Origin: an uncultured Myxococcales bacterium
GTDB lineage: Bacteria > Myxococcota_A > UBA9042
DNA: 64,000 nt
Assembly (NCBI GenBank): GCA_903840165.1
Contig: CAIMEY010000047.1
Location: 118,530 to 182,529, forward strand
Direction: 5' to 3'
A program made the position numbers and the translations under genes. The notes below the pieces were generated by a model, which was not told where the DNA came from, searched no databases, and was given only the letters and a program-made list of their open reading frames with translations. Shown here piece by piece: positions 8,388 to 17,924 of the stretch (its first letter is position 1; each line of letters opens with the position of its first letter).

Positions 8388-10358
8388 GTGGATCGGCAAA
8401 CACCGCGCAAAGGACCGCGTTGGTTTGAACTGATGCTCGCAGGGCGCCTGCTGCGTTCGCGGCGCAGCGTGCATTTGTCGCTGGTTACCAGCATGTCCAT
8501 TGCCGGAATCGCCTTAGGTGTCGCGGCATTGATTGTCGTGCTCGCTGTCAATACCGGTTTCCAAGCGGCCTTTCAGGACCGGATCCTAGCGACGTACCCG
8601 CACGTTGTGGTGATGCGCCGAGGCGTGGACCTCAATGACTGGCGTGAAGTCGTTGAACGTGTTCAGAAAGTGTCCGGCGTCGTTGTCGCAGCTCCGGCCA
8701 CCTACGATGACATGATGCTGTCGGCCGCCGCAGGGCGAGCTGGCGCGATCGTACGCGGTGTAACACCTGAAGTACTAGGCAATTTGCCGCCCGGCGCCTT
8801 GGTTCAAGGCAAGCTGGTGCAAACGGGCGAAATGCCAAAATTCTCCTGGAATGACGCGGTCTTGTCGGTGAAGTCGGGTGTCGCAGCTGCCCGCCACGCC
8901 TTTGTGGTCACGGGCCCGACCGTGCAGGTTGTGCCGATGCTGACGATCGGGGCGGGAGTAGGCACCATTGAAGTCTTTGATACGCAAGGGTGTTCATCGG
9001 CGAAGAACGACGAGCGTGATCAAACTGGCGAGTTCTACCTCATCAATCCGGACACCGGTGACGTCGTTCGCCGTGCGCTTCGGGGCCACTGTCGCATCGA
9101 TGCGCATTGGGAAATTGGCCCGGGGCGCTGGCAGATGCGTTGGCAGGATGGCGCCGGCGTGCAGCAGGATACCTACATCGATCTCGGCAATGGCGGCACG
9201 GCTTTGGCCGTCCTCGATCGGGCACGCGTTGTCGTGCTGCCGGGGCCAGATCCAGAGTTAGAATCTGCAGTTGCAGCCGTTGCCGTCGTCAATCTGACGC
9301 AGGTGCCTGTGCGGCTGCAAACGCCCGAGCAGGTCGATCAGACGGTCGCAGAAGTGTCGCAATGGCAGGCTTTTTCGGCGCAATTACCGGCCATTGCTTT
9401 GGGCGAAGGCTTGGCCAAACGCCTGCAGGTGCATGTGGGCGAGGAGGTCCGGGCCGTCAGTCCCACCCGCGGCATGGACCGTGGTACGGAAGCTTCCACC
9501 AGCAGTTCTGGGCGGTTTCGCGTGTCGGCCATCCTGCGCACGGGCTTTCACGACCATGATCAGCGTCTCGCTTTGGTCGATTTTCACGCGGCCCAACGTT
9601 TTCTGGGTCGGGGCGATATCGCCCGCTGGGTTGAGATTCGCGTGAAAGATCCCATCCTTGCTAGCAGCCAGACCGATGCGTTTCGCGCCGCCCTTGAGCC
9701 AACCGACCTCGGTGACTTGATGCTCGGCGCCGGCGAACTGCACAAGAAACTTCTGGAAATCCAGCATGGTACCGTCACAGGGCTCGAGTTACAGCCGCCC
9801 AACCATGCCGTGGCCGTGGTGGACAACTGGATCAGTGGCGTGCGGGCGGCGCGGTCGGTGCGCGTGCGGACTGGCAACGTTTGGCGGGTCATCGATTGGG
9901 AGGAGATGAACCGCAACATCTTCGATGCGGCGCGGATGCAGAAGGTCGCAATGTCACTGTTTCCGTTCATTATTGTCCTGGTCGCGGCCCTCAATGTTGT
10001 CGGTACGCAGGCCGTCGTCGTCCATGAACGTGCCCGCGATATCGCGATTCTGCGCGCCATGGGGGCCACGCGCCGCTCGGTGGCAGCCATCTTCTTGTTG
10101 CAGGGACTGACCGTTGGAATCTTGGGCACTTTGCTCGGGCTTGGCGTCGGCGGCCTGTGCTGCCTGTTGCTCGATGCTGTCGGTTACCCCTTGGATCCAC
10201 AGGTCTATCTCATTTCCCGTTTGCCTGTGGTGGTTGAGCCGATGTCCTTTGTCCTCGCCGGTGGCGCGGCGATCGTTCTGGCCTTTGCCGCCGCCTGGTA
10301 CGCCGCTCAGCGGGCTGCAAGCCGGGCACCCGTTGATGCACTTCGGCGTCTTGATTAA
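8388..10358 (+). CDS. LolC/LolE-type (FtsX-like) lipoprotein-release permease, enlarged
   Basis: The N-terminus matches the LolC/E pattern: WFELMLAGRLLRSRR, then a transmembrane helix around residues 38-57 (GIALGVAALIVVLAVNTGF). The C-terminus has three further helices, beginning near residue 520 (SLFPFIIVLVAALNVVGTQ), and the typical ERARDIAILRAMGATRRSV loop. These proteins move lipoproteins from the inner membrane to the Lol pathway with a LolD ATPase, which is not encoded nearby. At about 656 residues it is much longer than LolC/E (about 400-415). The extra mass is in the periplasmic loop, around residues 200-330. I place the start at GTG 8388 (AAAGGG upstream), with TTG 8385 or ATG 8433 as alternatives; frame further upstream overlaps the divergent gene. 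Confidence 0.8.
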   Translation: MDRQTPRKGPRWFELMLAGRLLRSRRSVHLSLVTSMSIAGIALGVAALIVVLAVNTGFQAAFQDRILATYPHVVVMRRGVDLNDWREVVERVQKVSGVVVAAPATYDDMMLSAAAGRAGAIVRGVTPEVLGNLPPGALVQGKLVQTGEMPKFSWNDAVLSVKSGVAAARHAFVVTGPTVQVVPMLTIGAGVGTIEVFDTQGCSSAKNDERDQTGEFYLINPDTGDVVRRALRGHCRIDAHWEIGPGRWQMRWQDGAGVQQDTYIDLGNGGTALAVLDRARVVVLPGPDPELESAVAAVAVVNLTQVPVRLQTPEQVDQTVAEVSQWQAFSAQLPAIALGEGLAKRLQVHVGEEVRAVSPTRGMDRGTEASTSSSGRFRVSAILRTGFHDHDQRLALVDFHAAQRFLGRGDIARWVEIRVKDPILASSQTDAFRAALEPTDLGDLMLGAGELHKKLLEIQHGTVTGLELQPPNHAVAVVDNWISGVRAARSVRVRTGNVWRVIDWEEMNRNIFDAARMQKVAMSLFPFIIVLVAALNVVGTQAVVVHERARDIAILRAMGATRRSVAAIFLLQGLTVGILGTLLGLGVGGLCCLLLDAVGYPLDPQVYLISRLPVVVEPMSFVLAGGAAIVLAFAAAWYAAQRAASRAPVDALRRLD

Positions 10359-10492
10359 GCAATTCGAAAGTGGTTGACGCGTGACACCCATCCCTGTTAT
10401 CCCCTCGCCGCGTCAGCGTGGCGTTCTTCGGGCGTCAGCCTCGATTGTTCCCAGCAAATGCGTCATAGGTGTCTGAAAAAGGTAGGTTTTGG

Positions 10493-11026
10493 GTGTTGCA
10501 GTCTGTGGGTGAAAAGTTGCGACAACGGCGCGATGCCCGTGGGCTGTCCCACGAGGCCGTGTCCCGCGCTACGCGCTTGACTCGTGCTGTGCTGCTCGCG
10601 CTCGAAGAAGACCGCTTTGGCGACATCGCCGCACCCGTGTATGTGCGAGGATTCCTTCGTATTTACGCCCAACACCTCGAGATGGACGCGGACCCCCTGC
10701 TCGAAGCCTATGAGCAGCAATCCCAGGCTGCGCAGCCGGCTGCCGATGCGGTCCAACCCGGCCAATTACCTGATTATTTGCGCGCCGGGGCACGTCCGAG
10801 CCGCTCCATGTCTGGGGCCCAGCTGTTTGCGCTGGCGGCCGCTGCTGCGGTGGTGGTGATGTTCCTTTGGAACATGAACCGCAAGCGCCCGGTATTGCTG
10901 GCAAATCGTCCGTCGATTCAAGCGCCCGCGGCCACAGCGACCGGTCCGGCCGACACCGAGCCCAAGCCGACGGCTCCCGGCAAACACGGTCCCGCCGCGA
11001 TCAAGTCGTTGCCCGCCGTCCGTTGA
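10493..11026 (+). CDS. RodZ-like membrane protein with helix-turn-helix domain
   Basis: About 177 residues. The N-terminal HTH_25-type domain (SVGEKLRQRRDARGLSHEAV... at 4-65) has the RodZ signature, including VYVRGFLRIYAQHL. A linker and one transmembrane helix at about 109-127 follow, then a short Pro/Ala-rich periplasmic tail. RodZ links MreB to the cell-wall elongation machinery; the usual C-terminal DUF4115 beta domain is missing here. The start at GTG 10493 is preferred because AGGTAGG lies seven bases upstream; a GTG at 10469 in frame is possible. It sits between the LolC/E-like gene and recO on the same strand. Confidence 0.75.
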   Translation: MLQSVGEKLRQRRDARGLSHEAVSRATRLTRAVLLALEEDRFGDIAAPVYVRGFLRIYAQHLEMDADPLLEAYEQQSQAAQPAADAVQPGQLPDYLRAGARPSRSMSGAQLFALAAAAAVVVMFLWNMNRKRPVLLANRPSIQAPAATATGPADTEPKPTAPGKHGPAAIKSLPAVR

Positions 11027-11115
11027 CCGCTCGACGCCCCTGCCGCCATCGCCTCGGCCCTTCCTGGTTCCCGCGGCCAATCATCCTTTGTTGTGCATGA
11101 GTTTGGGGGCGCCAC

Positions 11116-11889
11116 GTGGCCGACAACCCGCCGCCAGTGCCGCCTTCAGCTCAGCAATTTGACGCCGATCTGGGGCCTTGCCTGGTACTGCGGGTCCAGC
11201 CGGTGCGCGAGGCCGACCTGATCGTCAGTTTGCTCAATGCCCAACGTGGCCGCGTCGACGCTGTGGCCCGTGGGGCCCGCTCGAGTCGCAAGCGCTTCGG
11301 CGGTACGCTACAGCCATTTTGTAAGATTTCCATGCAGTTGGGGCGCAGCCGTGGCAGTCTGCCGGTACTGGCCGAGGCCGCCGTCATCAAGGCCTGGCTG
11401 GGCCAAGACGTTGACTATCCGCGCCTAAGTTTAGCCAGTTATGCCGCGGAGTTGGCCCTGGTGAGTACACAGCCCGGGCATGCCGATCCCGGGCTGATGG
11501 CGTGGCTGGAGCGGAGCTGGGATCTGTGCGAGCACCTGCAACCAGGGCAATTGCGCAGCCTGAAACTCACTATGGACGTTGGGCTTTTGCGTGTCCATGG
11601 CGGCTTGCCGGACTTCACCAAGTGTGCCCGGTGTGGTTTGGCGCCGGTTGACGCGTCTTGGCCTGATTGGCACGCGGGGCCCGTTTGCGGGCGATGTGAG
11701 CGACCGAGCGGCAGTCGGCTGGAACCCGAGTTACTGACGGCTCTGCAACAGGCTGACTTTACGTCAATTGCCGGGCATCGGCTCCGTCTGATCGAAGAAC
11801 GCACCGGTCAACTCCTGAGCCATGCCGTGATGGCTACCCTCAATTCCGCGCGATTGCTGCAGAGTCTCATCGCGTTCGATGGAATTTGA
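11116..11889 (+). CDS. recO: DNA repair protein RecO
   Basis: A 257-residue protein with an N-terminal OB-fold (CLVLRVQPVREADLIVSLL, then GRVDAVARGARSSRKRF) and the RecO C-terminal helical region with a zinc finger. The zinc ligands are Cys 170, 173, 191 and 194 (CARC...CGRC). RecO acts with RecR to load RecA on SSB-coated gaps. The start is GTG at 11116; an ATG at 11097 is in another frame. It is 76 bases upstream of the BMP importer operon and may be read with it. Confidence 0.88.
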   Translation: MADNPPPVPPSAQQFDADLGPCLVLRVQPVREADLIVSLLNAQRGRVDAVARGARSSRKRFGGTLQPFCKISMQLGRSRGSLPVLAEAAVIKAWLGQDVDYPRLSLASYAAELALVSTQPGHADPGLMAWLERSWDLCEHLQPGQLRSLKLTMDVGLLRVHGGLPDFTKCARCGLAPVDASWPDWHAGPVCGRCERPSGSRLEPELLTALQQADFTSIAGHRLRLIEERTGQLLSHAVMATLNSARLLQSLIAFDGI

Positions 11890-11964
11890 CCCCTTGTTCT
11901 GCGCCTCAGCGTGAACTTGACTTTTCCCAGCTTCGCGCCGCAAATCCATAGGCCTGCGCTGGGG

Positions 11965-13023
11965 ATGCGCCGACCGAGAGCGTCCATGTCACGGCTCCTC
12001 ATTTTGACGGTCGCATTGTTCTTGCTGCACGCAGGGTTGCAGTGGGTTGAACCCGCGAGCGCAGGTCTGGCGGCCCATGGTCAAGGTCCGCGCGTGGGCG
12101 TGGTGTTCGACCTTGGAGGCCGTGGCGACAAAAGCTTCAATGATGGTGCCTATGTGGGTGCCATGCGTGCGGTCAAGGCCCTGGGCGCTCAGGTGCGCTT
12201 TGTCGAGCCAGGCGAGGGTTCTGATCGGGAGGCCGGGCTGCGTCTGCTGGCGGCCGAGGGCATGGACCTGGTCATCGGCGTTGGCTTCATCTTTAGCGAC
12301 GATCTGACGGGCTTGGCGAAGGAATATCCCAATATCGCCTTTGCCGGTGTTGATTACGCCGTGGCCCTTGATGGCCAGGGACAGCCGATTCAGCCACCGC
12401 CCAACTTGGCGGCCTTGAAGTTCCGAGAAGAACAGGGTTCTTTCCTTGTCGGCGCCCTGGCTGCCCTAGTCGGTGGCAGCAAAAAGGTCGGCTTTGTCGG
12501 GGGCATGGACACGCCGCTGATTCACAAGTTTGAGGCTGGCTACCGCGCCGGCGTCCTGCACGTCTGCCCCGATTGCACCGTGCTAGCCCAATATGCCGGC
12601 GTGACGCCTGAGGCATTCCGTAACCCAGGGCGTGGCAAGGAATTAGCCCTGTCGCAATATCAGCAAGGCGTGCGCGTGATCTACCATGCGTCGGGCTCCA
12701 CGGGCCTGGGCGTCTTTGAAGCCGCGCGCGTACAACATGGCTTAGGCATTGGTGTTGACGCCGATCAGTACGACGAGGCGCCGGGCTTTATCCTGACCTC
12801 GATGGTCAAGCGCGTCGACAACGCGGTCTACGACGCGATTGATCGCGTAAAAGCAAAGAAATTTCATGGCGGTATCATCCAATTCGGTCTGGCCGAAGAT
12901 GGGGTCGGCTATGTCTACGACGCACACAACCGCGCGTTGATACCCAGTCAAGTCCATGATCGTCTTGAACAACTCAAGGCTGACATCGTCGCCGGCCGTT
13001 TGCAGGTGCCCAGTACCCGATGA
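11965..13023 (+). CDS. BMP/PnrA-family substrate-binding protein of a nucleoside ABC importer
   Basis: About 352 residues. A signal peptide (SRLLILTVALFLLHAG, cleavage near PASAG) is followed by a Bmp/PnrA-type periplasmic binding fold. The hallmark GDKSFNDGAYVGA matches the conserved nucleoside-contacting segment, and LVIGVGFIFSDDL and IAFAGVDYA fit the family. It is expected to bind purine or other nucleosides in the periplasm. The start could be ATG 11965 or 11986; an in-frame GTG at 11911 lacks a signal-like start. The stop overlaps the ATPase gene by ATGA, the first of three such overlaps in this operon. Confidence 0.87.
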   Translation: MRRPRASMSRLLILTVALFLLHAGLQWVEPASAGLAAHGQGPRVGVVFDLGGRGDKSFNDGAYVGAMRAVKALGAQVRFVEPGEGSDREAGLRLLAAEGMDLVIGVGFIFSDDLTGLAKEYPNIAFAGVDYAVALDGQGQPIQPPPNLAALKFREEQGSFLVGALAALVGGSKKVGFVGGMDTPLIHKFEAGYRAGVLHVCPDCTVLAQYAGVTPEAFRNPGRGKELALSQYQQGVRVIYHASGSTGLGVFEAARVQHGLGIGVDADQYDEAPGFILTSMVKRVDNAVYDAIDRVKAKKFHGGIIQFGLAEDGVGYVYDAHNRALIPSQVHDRLEQLKADIVAGRLQVPSTR

Positions 13024-14558
13024 CTGATTCAAGCGCTACACCAGCGGTCCGAATGACCGGAATCGCCAAACGTTTCGCAGCGGTACAGGCTGTGGCACAG
13101 GCCGATCTATCCGTGCAGCCAGGAGAAATCCACGCCCTGTGCGGCGAAAACGGCGCCGGCAAGTCAACGCTGATGAAAATCCTATGCGGCATGAATGGTT
13201 GCGACGATGGTCGCATCGAAGTGCATGGCCAGGACGTCACAGGCTGGTCGACGGCCCGAGCCATTGCCGCGGGCGTCGGCATGGTTCATCAGCATTTCAT
13301 GCTGGTTCCGACCTTGACGGTGGCGGAGAACGTCGTGCTTGGCCGTGAACCGCTGCGCCATGGATTGCTTGACCTCGAGAAAGCCGTCGCCGATGTCGAG
13401 CAACTATGCAAACAAACTGGACTTTCCGTGCCGGCGCGCGCGCTCGTTGCCGAACTGTCGGTGGGCCAGGCGCAACGCGTTGAAATCCTAAAGGTGCTCC
13501 ATCGGGGCGCCCGCGTACTGCTCCTCGATGAGCCCACGGCTGTGCTATCTCCGCCCGAAGTTGTTGAGCTTTGGAAGGTTTTGCGCACGCTTCGCGGGTC
13601 TGGGACCACGATCCTGCTGGTGACACACAAGCTCGATGAGGTCATGGAACTGACCGACCGCATCACTGTCATGCGCCAAGGCAGGACGGTGGCTGTCCTA
13701 CAAACGCCTGAAACTACGCCGGAAATCTTGGCAGAAGCCATGGTTGGCCGTGAAGTGGACCTGCGCGTGCAGCACGCGAAACGGGCGGGGAGCCGGGGCG
13801 ATGTGGTTCTGCAATTGCGCGACCTGCGGGTGGCAGGAAGGCGAATTGCTGAGGCGATTCGCGGTATTTCGCTTGACGTGCGCGCCGGTGAGATCCTCGG
13901 CATTGCCGGCGTCGAAGGCAATGGTCAGGCCGAACTGCTCGAAGCCCTGACGGGGCTGCGTCCGGTCTTGTCCGGAGAGATTTCGCTTAATGGCAAAAAT
14001 ATCAATGCGTTGACGCCGCGTGCGCGTGGCGATGCTGGGCTGTCGCACATTCCCGAAGACCGCCACGAACGGGGCCTAATCCTCGAGTTTTCCGTGGCCG
14101 ACAACTTGGTGCTCGGCCAACAACACCACTTTGGTTCTAAGGGCTTGCTGGACCGACGCGCCATCGACGCCCACGCCCAAGCGGCCATCGCGGCCTGGGA
14201 CATTCGGCCCCCGGATCCTCAGGCGCCGGTGCGAACCTTGTCAGGCGGCAATCAGCAAAAGGTGGTGATTGCCCGAGAAATGGCCCGTGACTTCAGCGTG
14301 TTGATCGCTGCCCAGCCGACCCGCGGTGTCGACGTCGGTGCCATCGAGTTCATTCACGACCGCCTGCGTCAGGCCCGCGATGCCGGCAAGGCCGTCCTGC
14401 TGGTGTCGGCGGAATTGCGTGAGATTCTAACCCTTTCGGATCGCATCGCAGTGCTTTACGGTGGTCAGTTGGTGGCTGTGTTGCCTCGTGACGCCTGCAG
14501 TGAGGCGATCCTCGGCGGCTACATGACCGGCCTAGGTTCCACCACGGAGGCTGCATGA
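13020..14558 (+). CDS. Nucleoside ABC transporter, double ATP-binding subunit
   Basis: A 512-residue protein with two fused ABC ATPase domains. Domain 1 has Walker A GENGAGKS (42-49), signature LSVGQAQRVEIL and Walker B VLLLDEPTA. Domain 2 has a degenerate Walker A (GVEGNGQAELLE, lacking the Lys) but a clear LSGGNQQKVVIAREM signature. This one-good, one-degenerate arrangement is normal for sugar and BMP-type nucleoside importers (YufO/NupA group). It is coupled by 4-base overlaps to the binding protein and the first permease. Confidence 0.9.
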   Translation: MTDSSATPAVRMTGIAKRFAAVQAVAQADLSVQPGEIHALCGENGAGKSTLMKILCGMNGCDDGRIEVHGQDVTGWSTARAIAAGVGMVHQHFMLVPTLTVAENVVLGREPLRHGLLDLEKAVADVEQLCKQTGLSVPARALVAELSVGQAQRVEILKVLHRGARVLLLDEPTAVLSPPEVVELWKVLRTLRGSGTTILLVTHKLDEVMELTDRITVMRQGRTVAVLQTPETTPEILAEAMVGREVDLRVQHAKRAGSRGDVVLQLRDLRVAGRRIAEAIRGISLDVRAGEILGIAGVEGNGQAELLEALTGLRPVLSGEISLNGKNINALTPRARGDAGLSHIPEDRHERGLILEFSVADNLVLGQQHHFGSKGLLDRRAIDAHAQAAIAAWDIRPPDPQAPVRTLSGGNQQKVVIAREMARDFSVLIAAQPTRGVDVGAIEFIHDRLRQARDAGKAVLLVSAELREILTLSDRIAVLYGGQLVAVLPRDACSEAILGGYMTGLGSTTEAA

Positions 14559-15625
14559 TCTCCGTACGTTGGCTGCACTGGGCGGACTTGGTCCTGCCGC
14601 CTTTGGTCGCCTTGGCGGTGGCCTTGGTCGCCGGCGATCTCTTGATTCTGAGCTATGGCCAAGCCCCTGGATCTGTGTGGCGTTTGCTGCTGGAAGGCAC
14701 CTGGGGCAATAGCTACGGCATTGGCCAGGTCCTGTACAAAGCGACGACGCTGACTTGCACCGGCCTAGCGGTGGCCCTGCCGATGCGCGCTGGCCTGTTC
14801 AACATCGGCGCGGAAAGCCAGCTTGCCGCCGGCGCTTTTGCCACGGCGTTGGTCGCTTCGCTGCTGCCGACTGCGACGCCCTTGCTACTCGCGGCTCCTT
14901 TGTGCATCGCCGGGGCAATGGTCGGGGGCGGCTTGGTCGGCGCGGTGCCGGGTGTCCTGCGCGCTCGCTATGGTGCCCACGAAGTCATCGTCACGATTAT
15001 GTTGAACTTTGTCGTCCTCGCCCTGCTCAACTGGCTGGTTTCGACCTACTGGCATGTGCCGGAAACGCTGCATACGCCGACCATTACCTCTGGGCAAATG
15101 CCCCGTCTTTCTCAGCTGTTTCCGCAGTTTCACGGCTCGGCCGCCAATTGGTCGTGGCTGCCCGTGGCCCTGACGGCGGGCCTAGTTCAGTGGGCGCTGC
15201 AACGCTCGCAGGCCGGTTTTGCCTTGCGTGCCGTAGGTTTTCAGCCTTTGGCCGCGGAGAATGCCGGGATCTTGGTCGGTCGCGTTTGGCGTCAGGCCCT
15301 GACCTGGGGTGGCGCGCTTGCTGGCCTAGGCGGCATCAACTTTGTCTTAGGTTACAAGGGCTATTACGAAGATGGTCTAGCCGGTGGTGCGGGCTTTCTC
15401 GGCATTGCCGTGGCCTTGGTCGGGCGCAATCACCCGCTGGGCGTGGTCGCCGCGGCCTTGCTCTTTGCCACGTTGTCGCAGGGGGGCCTAGCCATCCACG
15501 CCCTGGTGCCCAAGCAGATGGTGGAAGTCCTTCAAGCGGTTGTGATTTTGGCGATGGCGATGGCCGTGCCGGAAGTTCGTCGTCTCTTGAGGACGGCCCT
15601 GACGCCGCGGCGGAGGGCGCCATGA
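14555..15625 (+). CDS. Nucleoside ABC transporter permease 1
   Basis: A 356-residue polytopic membrane protein of the BPD_transp_2 family. Recognisable segments are TCTGLAVALPMRAGLFNIGA and GAEGQ-like GAESQLAAGAF near 75-100, plus LRAVGFQPLAAENAGI in the cytoplasmic coupling loop. It pairs with the next permease to form the channel (YufP/NupP-like). The start is ATG 14555 inside the stop of the ATPase gene; the end overlaps the next gene by ATGA. Confidence 0.88.
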   Translation: MISVRWLHWADLVLPPLVALAVALVAGDLLILSYGQAPGSVWRLLLEGTWGNSYGIGQVLYKATTLTCTGLAVALPMRAGLFNIGAESQLAAGAFATALVASLLPTATPLLLAAPLCIAGAMVGGGLVGAVPGVLRARYGAHEVIVTIMLNFVVLALLNWLVSTYWHVPETLHTPTITSGQMPRLSQLFPQFHGSAANWSWLPVALTAGLVQWALQRSQAGFALRAVGFQPLAAENAGILVGRVWRQALTWGGALAGLGGINFVLGYKGYYEDGLAGGAGFLGIAVALVGRNHPLGVVAAALLFATLSQGGLAIHALVPKQMVEVLQAVVILAMAMAVPEVRRLLRTALTPRRRAP

Positions 15626-16476
15626 GCTTGCTGCATTTTTTCGGGCAAACGCTACGGATTGCAACGCCTTACCTGTTCGCTGCCGCCGGAGGTGCCCTGG
15701 CCGAAAGGGCCGGCGTCGTCAGCCTGACCCTCGAGGGCTTCATGCTCGGCGGTGCCTTTGGCGCGGCCATCGGTGCCTGGCTCGGCGGCGGAGCGTGGTT
15801 TGGCATCCTCGGCGGTTTGGCCGTTGGCCTGCTGCTCGGTGGCCTGCATGCCCTTGGATCGATACGCTTTGGTGCCGATCAGATCGTCAGCGGTGTCGCC
15901 ATCAACCTGCTGGTGGTCGGCGCGACGCGCTTTGCCCTGCAACTGGCCTTTGATTCAAGCTCGAATTCCCCGCGAATTGCCGGTTTTGATGGCTTTGCCA
16001 ATCCCCTGATTTGGGCCGCCTTGCTGCTGACGCCGCTGCTGGCTGTGCTGCTGAATCGCACCCGTCTTGGCTTGCGTATTCGCGCAGTTGGCGAACACCC
16101 TCAGGCTGCGGCGACCCTTGGCGTACCGGTAGCCCGCGTGCAGGCTGTTGCCGTGGTCATTAGCGGTGGTCTTGCCGCCTTGGGTGGTGCCTATCTCACC
16201 TTGGATCAACACCAATTCACCGATTCGATGACGGCTGGGCGCGGCTTCATCGCCCTGGCTGCCGTAATTTTCGGTCGATGGCAACCGCTGCGGGCCGCTG
16301 TGGCGTGTTTGCTGTTTGCGGCGGCAGAAACGTTGCAGATTCAACTGCAAGCCACGCAGTGGATTGCGGCCCAGTTCGTGGTGATGATTCCCTATGTGCT
16401 GACTATTGTTGCAGTTGCCGGCGCCGTGACTCGCGCCAAACCGCCGGCTGCCTTGGGCAGGCCCTTGGCATCGTAG
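15622..16476 (+). CDS. Nucleoside ABC transporter permease 2
   Basis: A 284-residue BPD_transp_2 permease (YufQ/NupQ-like). Visible features are GALAERAGVVSLTLEGFMLG near the N-terminus, several Gly/Ala/Leu-rich membrane helices and the coupling-loop motif LRIRAVGEHPQAAATLGV. The frame is open upstream to 14755, but the ATG at 15622 in the ATGA overlap with permease 1 gives the correct family N-terminus. It is the last gene of the four-gene importer. A weak hairpin (ACTGGCC at 16486-16492 and GGCCAGT at 16511-16517) lies just downstream without a T-tract. Confidence 0.88.
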   Translation: MSLLHFFGQTLRIATPYLFAAAGGALAERAGVVSLTLEGFMLGGAFGAAIGAWLGGGAWFGILGGLAVGLLLGGLHALGSIRFGADQIVSGVAINLLVVGATRFALQLAFDSSSNSPRIAGFDGFANPLIWAALLLTPLLAVLLNRTRLGLRIRAVGEHPQAAATLGVPVARVQAVAVVISGGLAALGGAYLTLDQHQFTDSMTAGRGFIALAAVIFGRWQPLRAAVACLLFAAAETLQIQLQATQWIAAQFVVMIPYVLTIVAVAGAVTRAKPPAALGRPLAS

Positions 16477-16589
16477 CGGCGAAGAACTGGCCATAACATG
16501 CCTAGTTTTCGGCCAGTCAGGCACTAACCATTGTTTGCGTTCTGGCCAAGGTTGGCGTAGCTTGCGCGCAATCTTTGGGAGGAATTCTT

Positions 16590-17924
16590 ATGACCACTCG
16601 ACCTTGTCTTTGTCTCGCGGCAATTCTCTGTCTAGTCGCAACTGCTTGCGGCACAACGACCAATTCTGGAACCGGCAACGGCACCTCTACCTATGACGCT
16701 GGGAACGGCGACGGTTCCGGGGCCGGCACCGACACCGCTGGTACGGGTAGCGACACCATTTCTGCCACCGGGTCCCCTGTGGCGATTGACAGTTTACAGG
16801 CCGCGATGGTGGATGCCGTCTGCGCGGCTTTCACCAAATGCCCAGATGCACTCGGACTTCCAATGGCCACCGTCGAAGGGTGCAAGGCGATCATGGGGGC
16901 TTCGATGACCGGAGCCAACGGCATGGACTCGCTCATCGCCTTGGTCAAGTCTGGAAAAGTGAAATACGACGCCACGCAGGCTGGAAACTGCCTTGCGGGC
17001 ATGAAGGTCAACTGCAACGACCTGAGCAACATGGGCGAAGTGGCTGCCTGCGCCGCCACGTTCACCGGCACCGCTGCCGTGGGCGCTGTGTGCGGCGTCA
17101 ATGAGGAGTGCGCCTCCGCCTGGTGCTCGAAAAAGGACAGCAATTGCAGCCAAGGAACCTGCCAGACCAAGCTTGCCGCGGCCGCGGCCTGCGCCGGCGG
17201 CGACACGTGCGTCACCGGCTACATCTGCAACGGCGGCACCTGCGTGGCCAATACGCCTGCTAAGATCGGCGAGGCGTGTGGCTCCGTGTCCTGCGTCGCC
17301 GGTGCCTACTGCAACTACAACGCTTCCAACGTGTGCGCAGCCGTTGGCGATGTCGGTGCGACATGCCAGCAAGCCAGCGAATGCAAGAGTGGTTTGACAT
17401 GCAAAACGGACCCGACCGGCACTGGCAATTGCGCCGCGGCTGCCAAGGTCGGGGACACCTGCACCATCAGCCTAGGCAGCAACGAGTGCGGTAAAGGTCT
17501 AGCCTGCGTTGGCGGCACCGTGGGGACGCCCGGCAAGTGCGGGGCGGTCGTCGCGGTTGGTGGCGCCTGCACCTCGCCCCTGCAGTGCTACGGCTATGAC
17601 GTCGGCTGCTTGGGCGGCACCTGCAAGGTCTTGCCGAACAAGGGCCAGAGTTGCCAAGCCCCAGACATGACCAAAGGCGCCATGTTCGGCTGCCTGATGC
17701 CGTTCGTGTGTGCCAACGGTACCTGCGTCGATCCCCCGGGCGTCGGCCAGCCTTGCCCGCCCCAACCCGGCCAATGCGCTAGCGGTTTGCAATGCGATTC
17801 CACGACGAACACTTGCAAGGGCCTGCCGGGCAACGGCGAGCCCTGCAGCGGCTCCTGCGCCCCGAATTTCACATGCAATTACAGCGCTGACAAGCCCGTC
17901 TGCGCCCCCGCGACCTGCCAGTAG
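16590..17924 (+). CDS. Cys-rich lipoprotein with Dickkopf-like repeats
   Basis: A 444-residue lipoprotein: LVATAC lipobox with Cys 20, then a Gly/Thr/Asp-rich linker to about residue 60. A helical domain of about 110 residues follows (SLQAAMVDAVCAAFTKC...), containing conserved Cys. The rest is a series of units of the form VGxxCxxxxECxxGLxC...C, for example VGATCQQASECKSGLTC, resembling Dickkopf_N-like Cys-rich repeats. The ATG at 16590 has GGGAGGA seven bases upstream. Function is unknown; a surface location is inferred. It belongs to the same surface-lipoprotein style as the following gene but uses a different repeat. Confidence 0.85.
   Translation: MTTRPCLCLAAILCLVATACGTTTNSGTGNGTSTYDAGNGDGSGAGTDTAGTGSDTISATGSPVAIDSLQAAMVDAVCAAFTKCPDALGLPMATVEGCKAIMGASMTGANGMDSLIALVKSGKVKYDATQAGNCLAGMKVNCNDLSNMGEVAACAATFTGTAAVGAVCGVNEECASAWCSKKDSNCSQGTCQTKLAAAAACAGGDTCVTGYICNGGTCVANTPAKIGEACGSVSCVAGAYCNYNASNVCAAVGDVGATCQQASECKSGLTCKTDPTGTGNCAAAAKVGDTCTISLGSNECGKGLACVGGTVGTPGKCGAVVAVGGACTSPLQCYGYDVGCLGGTCKVLPNKGQSCQAPDMTKGAMFGCLMPFVCANGTCVDPPGVGQPCPPQPGQCASGLQCDSTTNTCKGLPGNGEPCSGSCAPNFTCNYSADKPVCAPATCQ

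Noticed and set aside
10374..10402. TTGACG box upstream of the RodZ-like gene as a sigma-70 promoter
   Set aside because: No acceptable -10 hexamer at 16-18 bases spacing.
14755..15621. Upstream extension of the second nucleoside permease
   Set aside because: It overlaps permease 1 in another frame and is Arg/Gly-rich; ATG 15622 in an ATGA overlap gives the family N-terminus.
16486..16517. Intrinsic terminator after the nucleoside importer operon
   Set aside because: Only a 7-bp stem with an 18-base loop and no T-tract.
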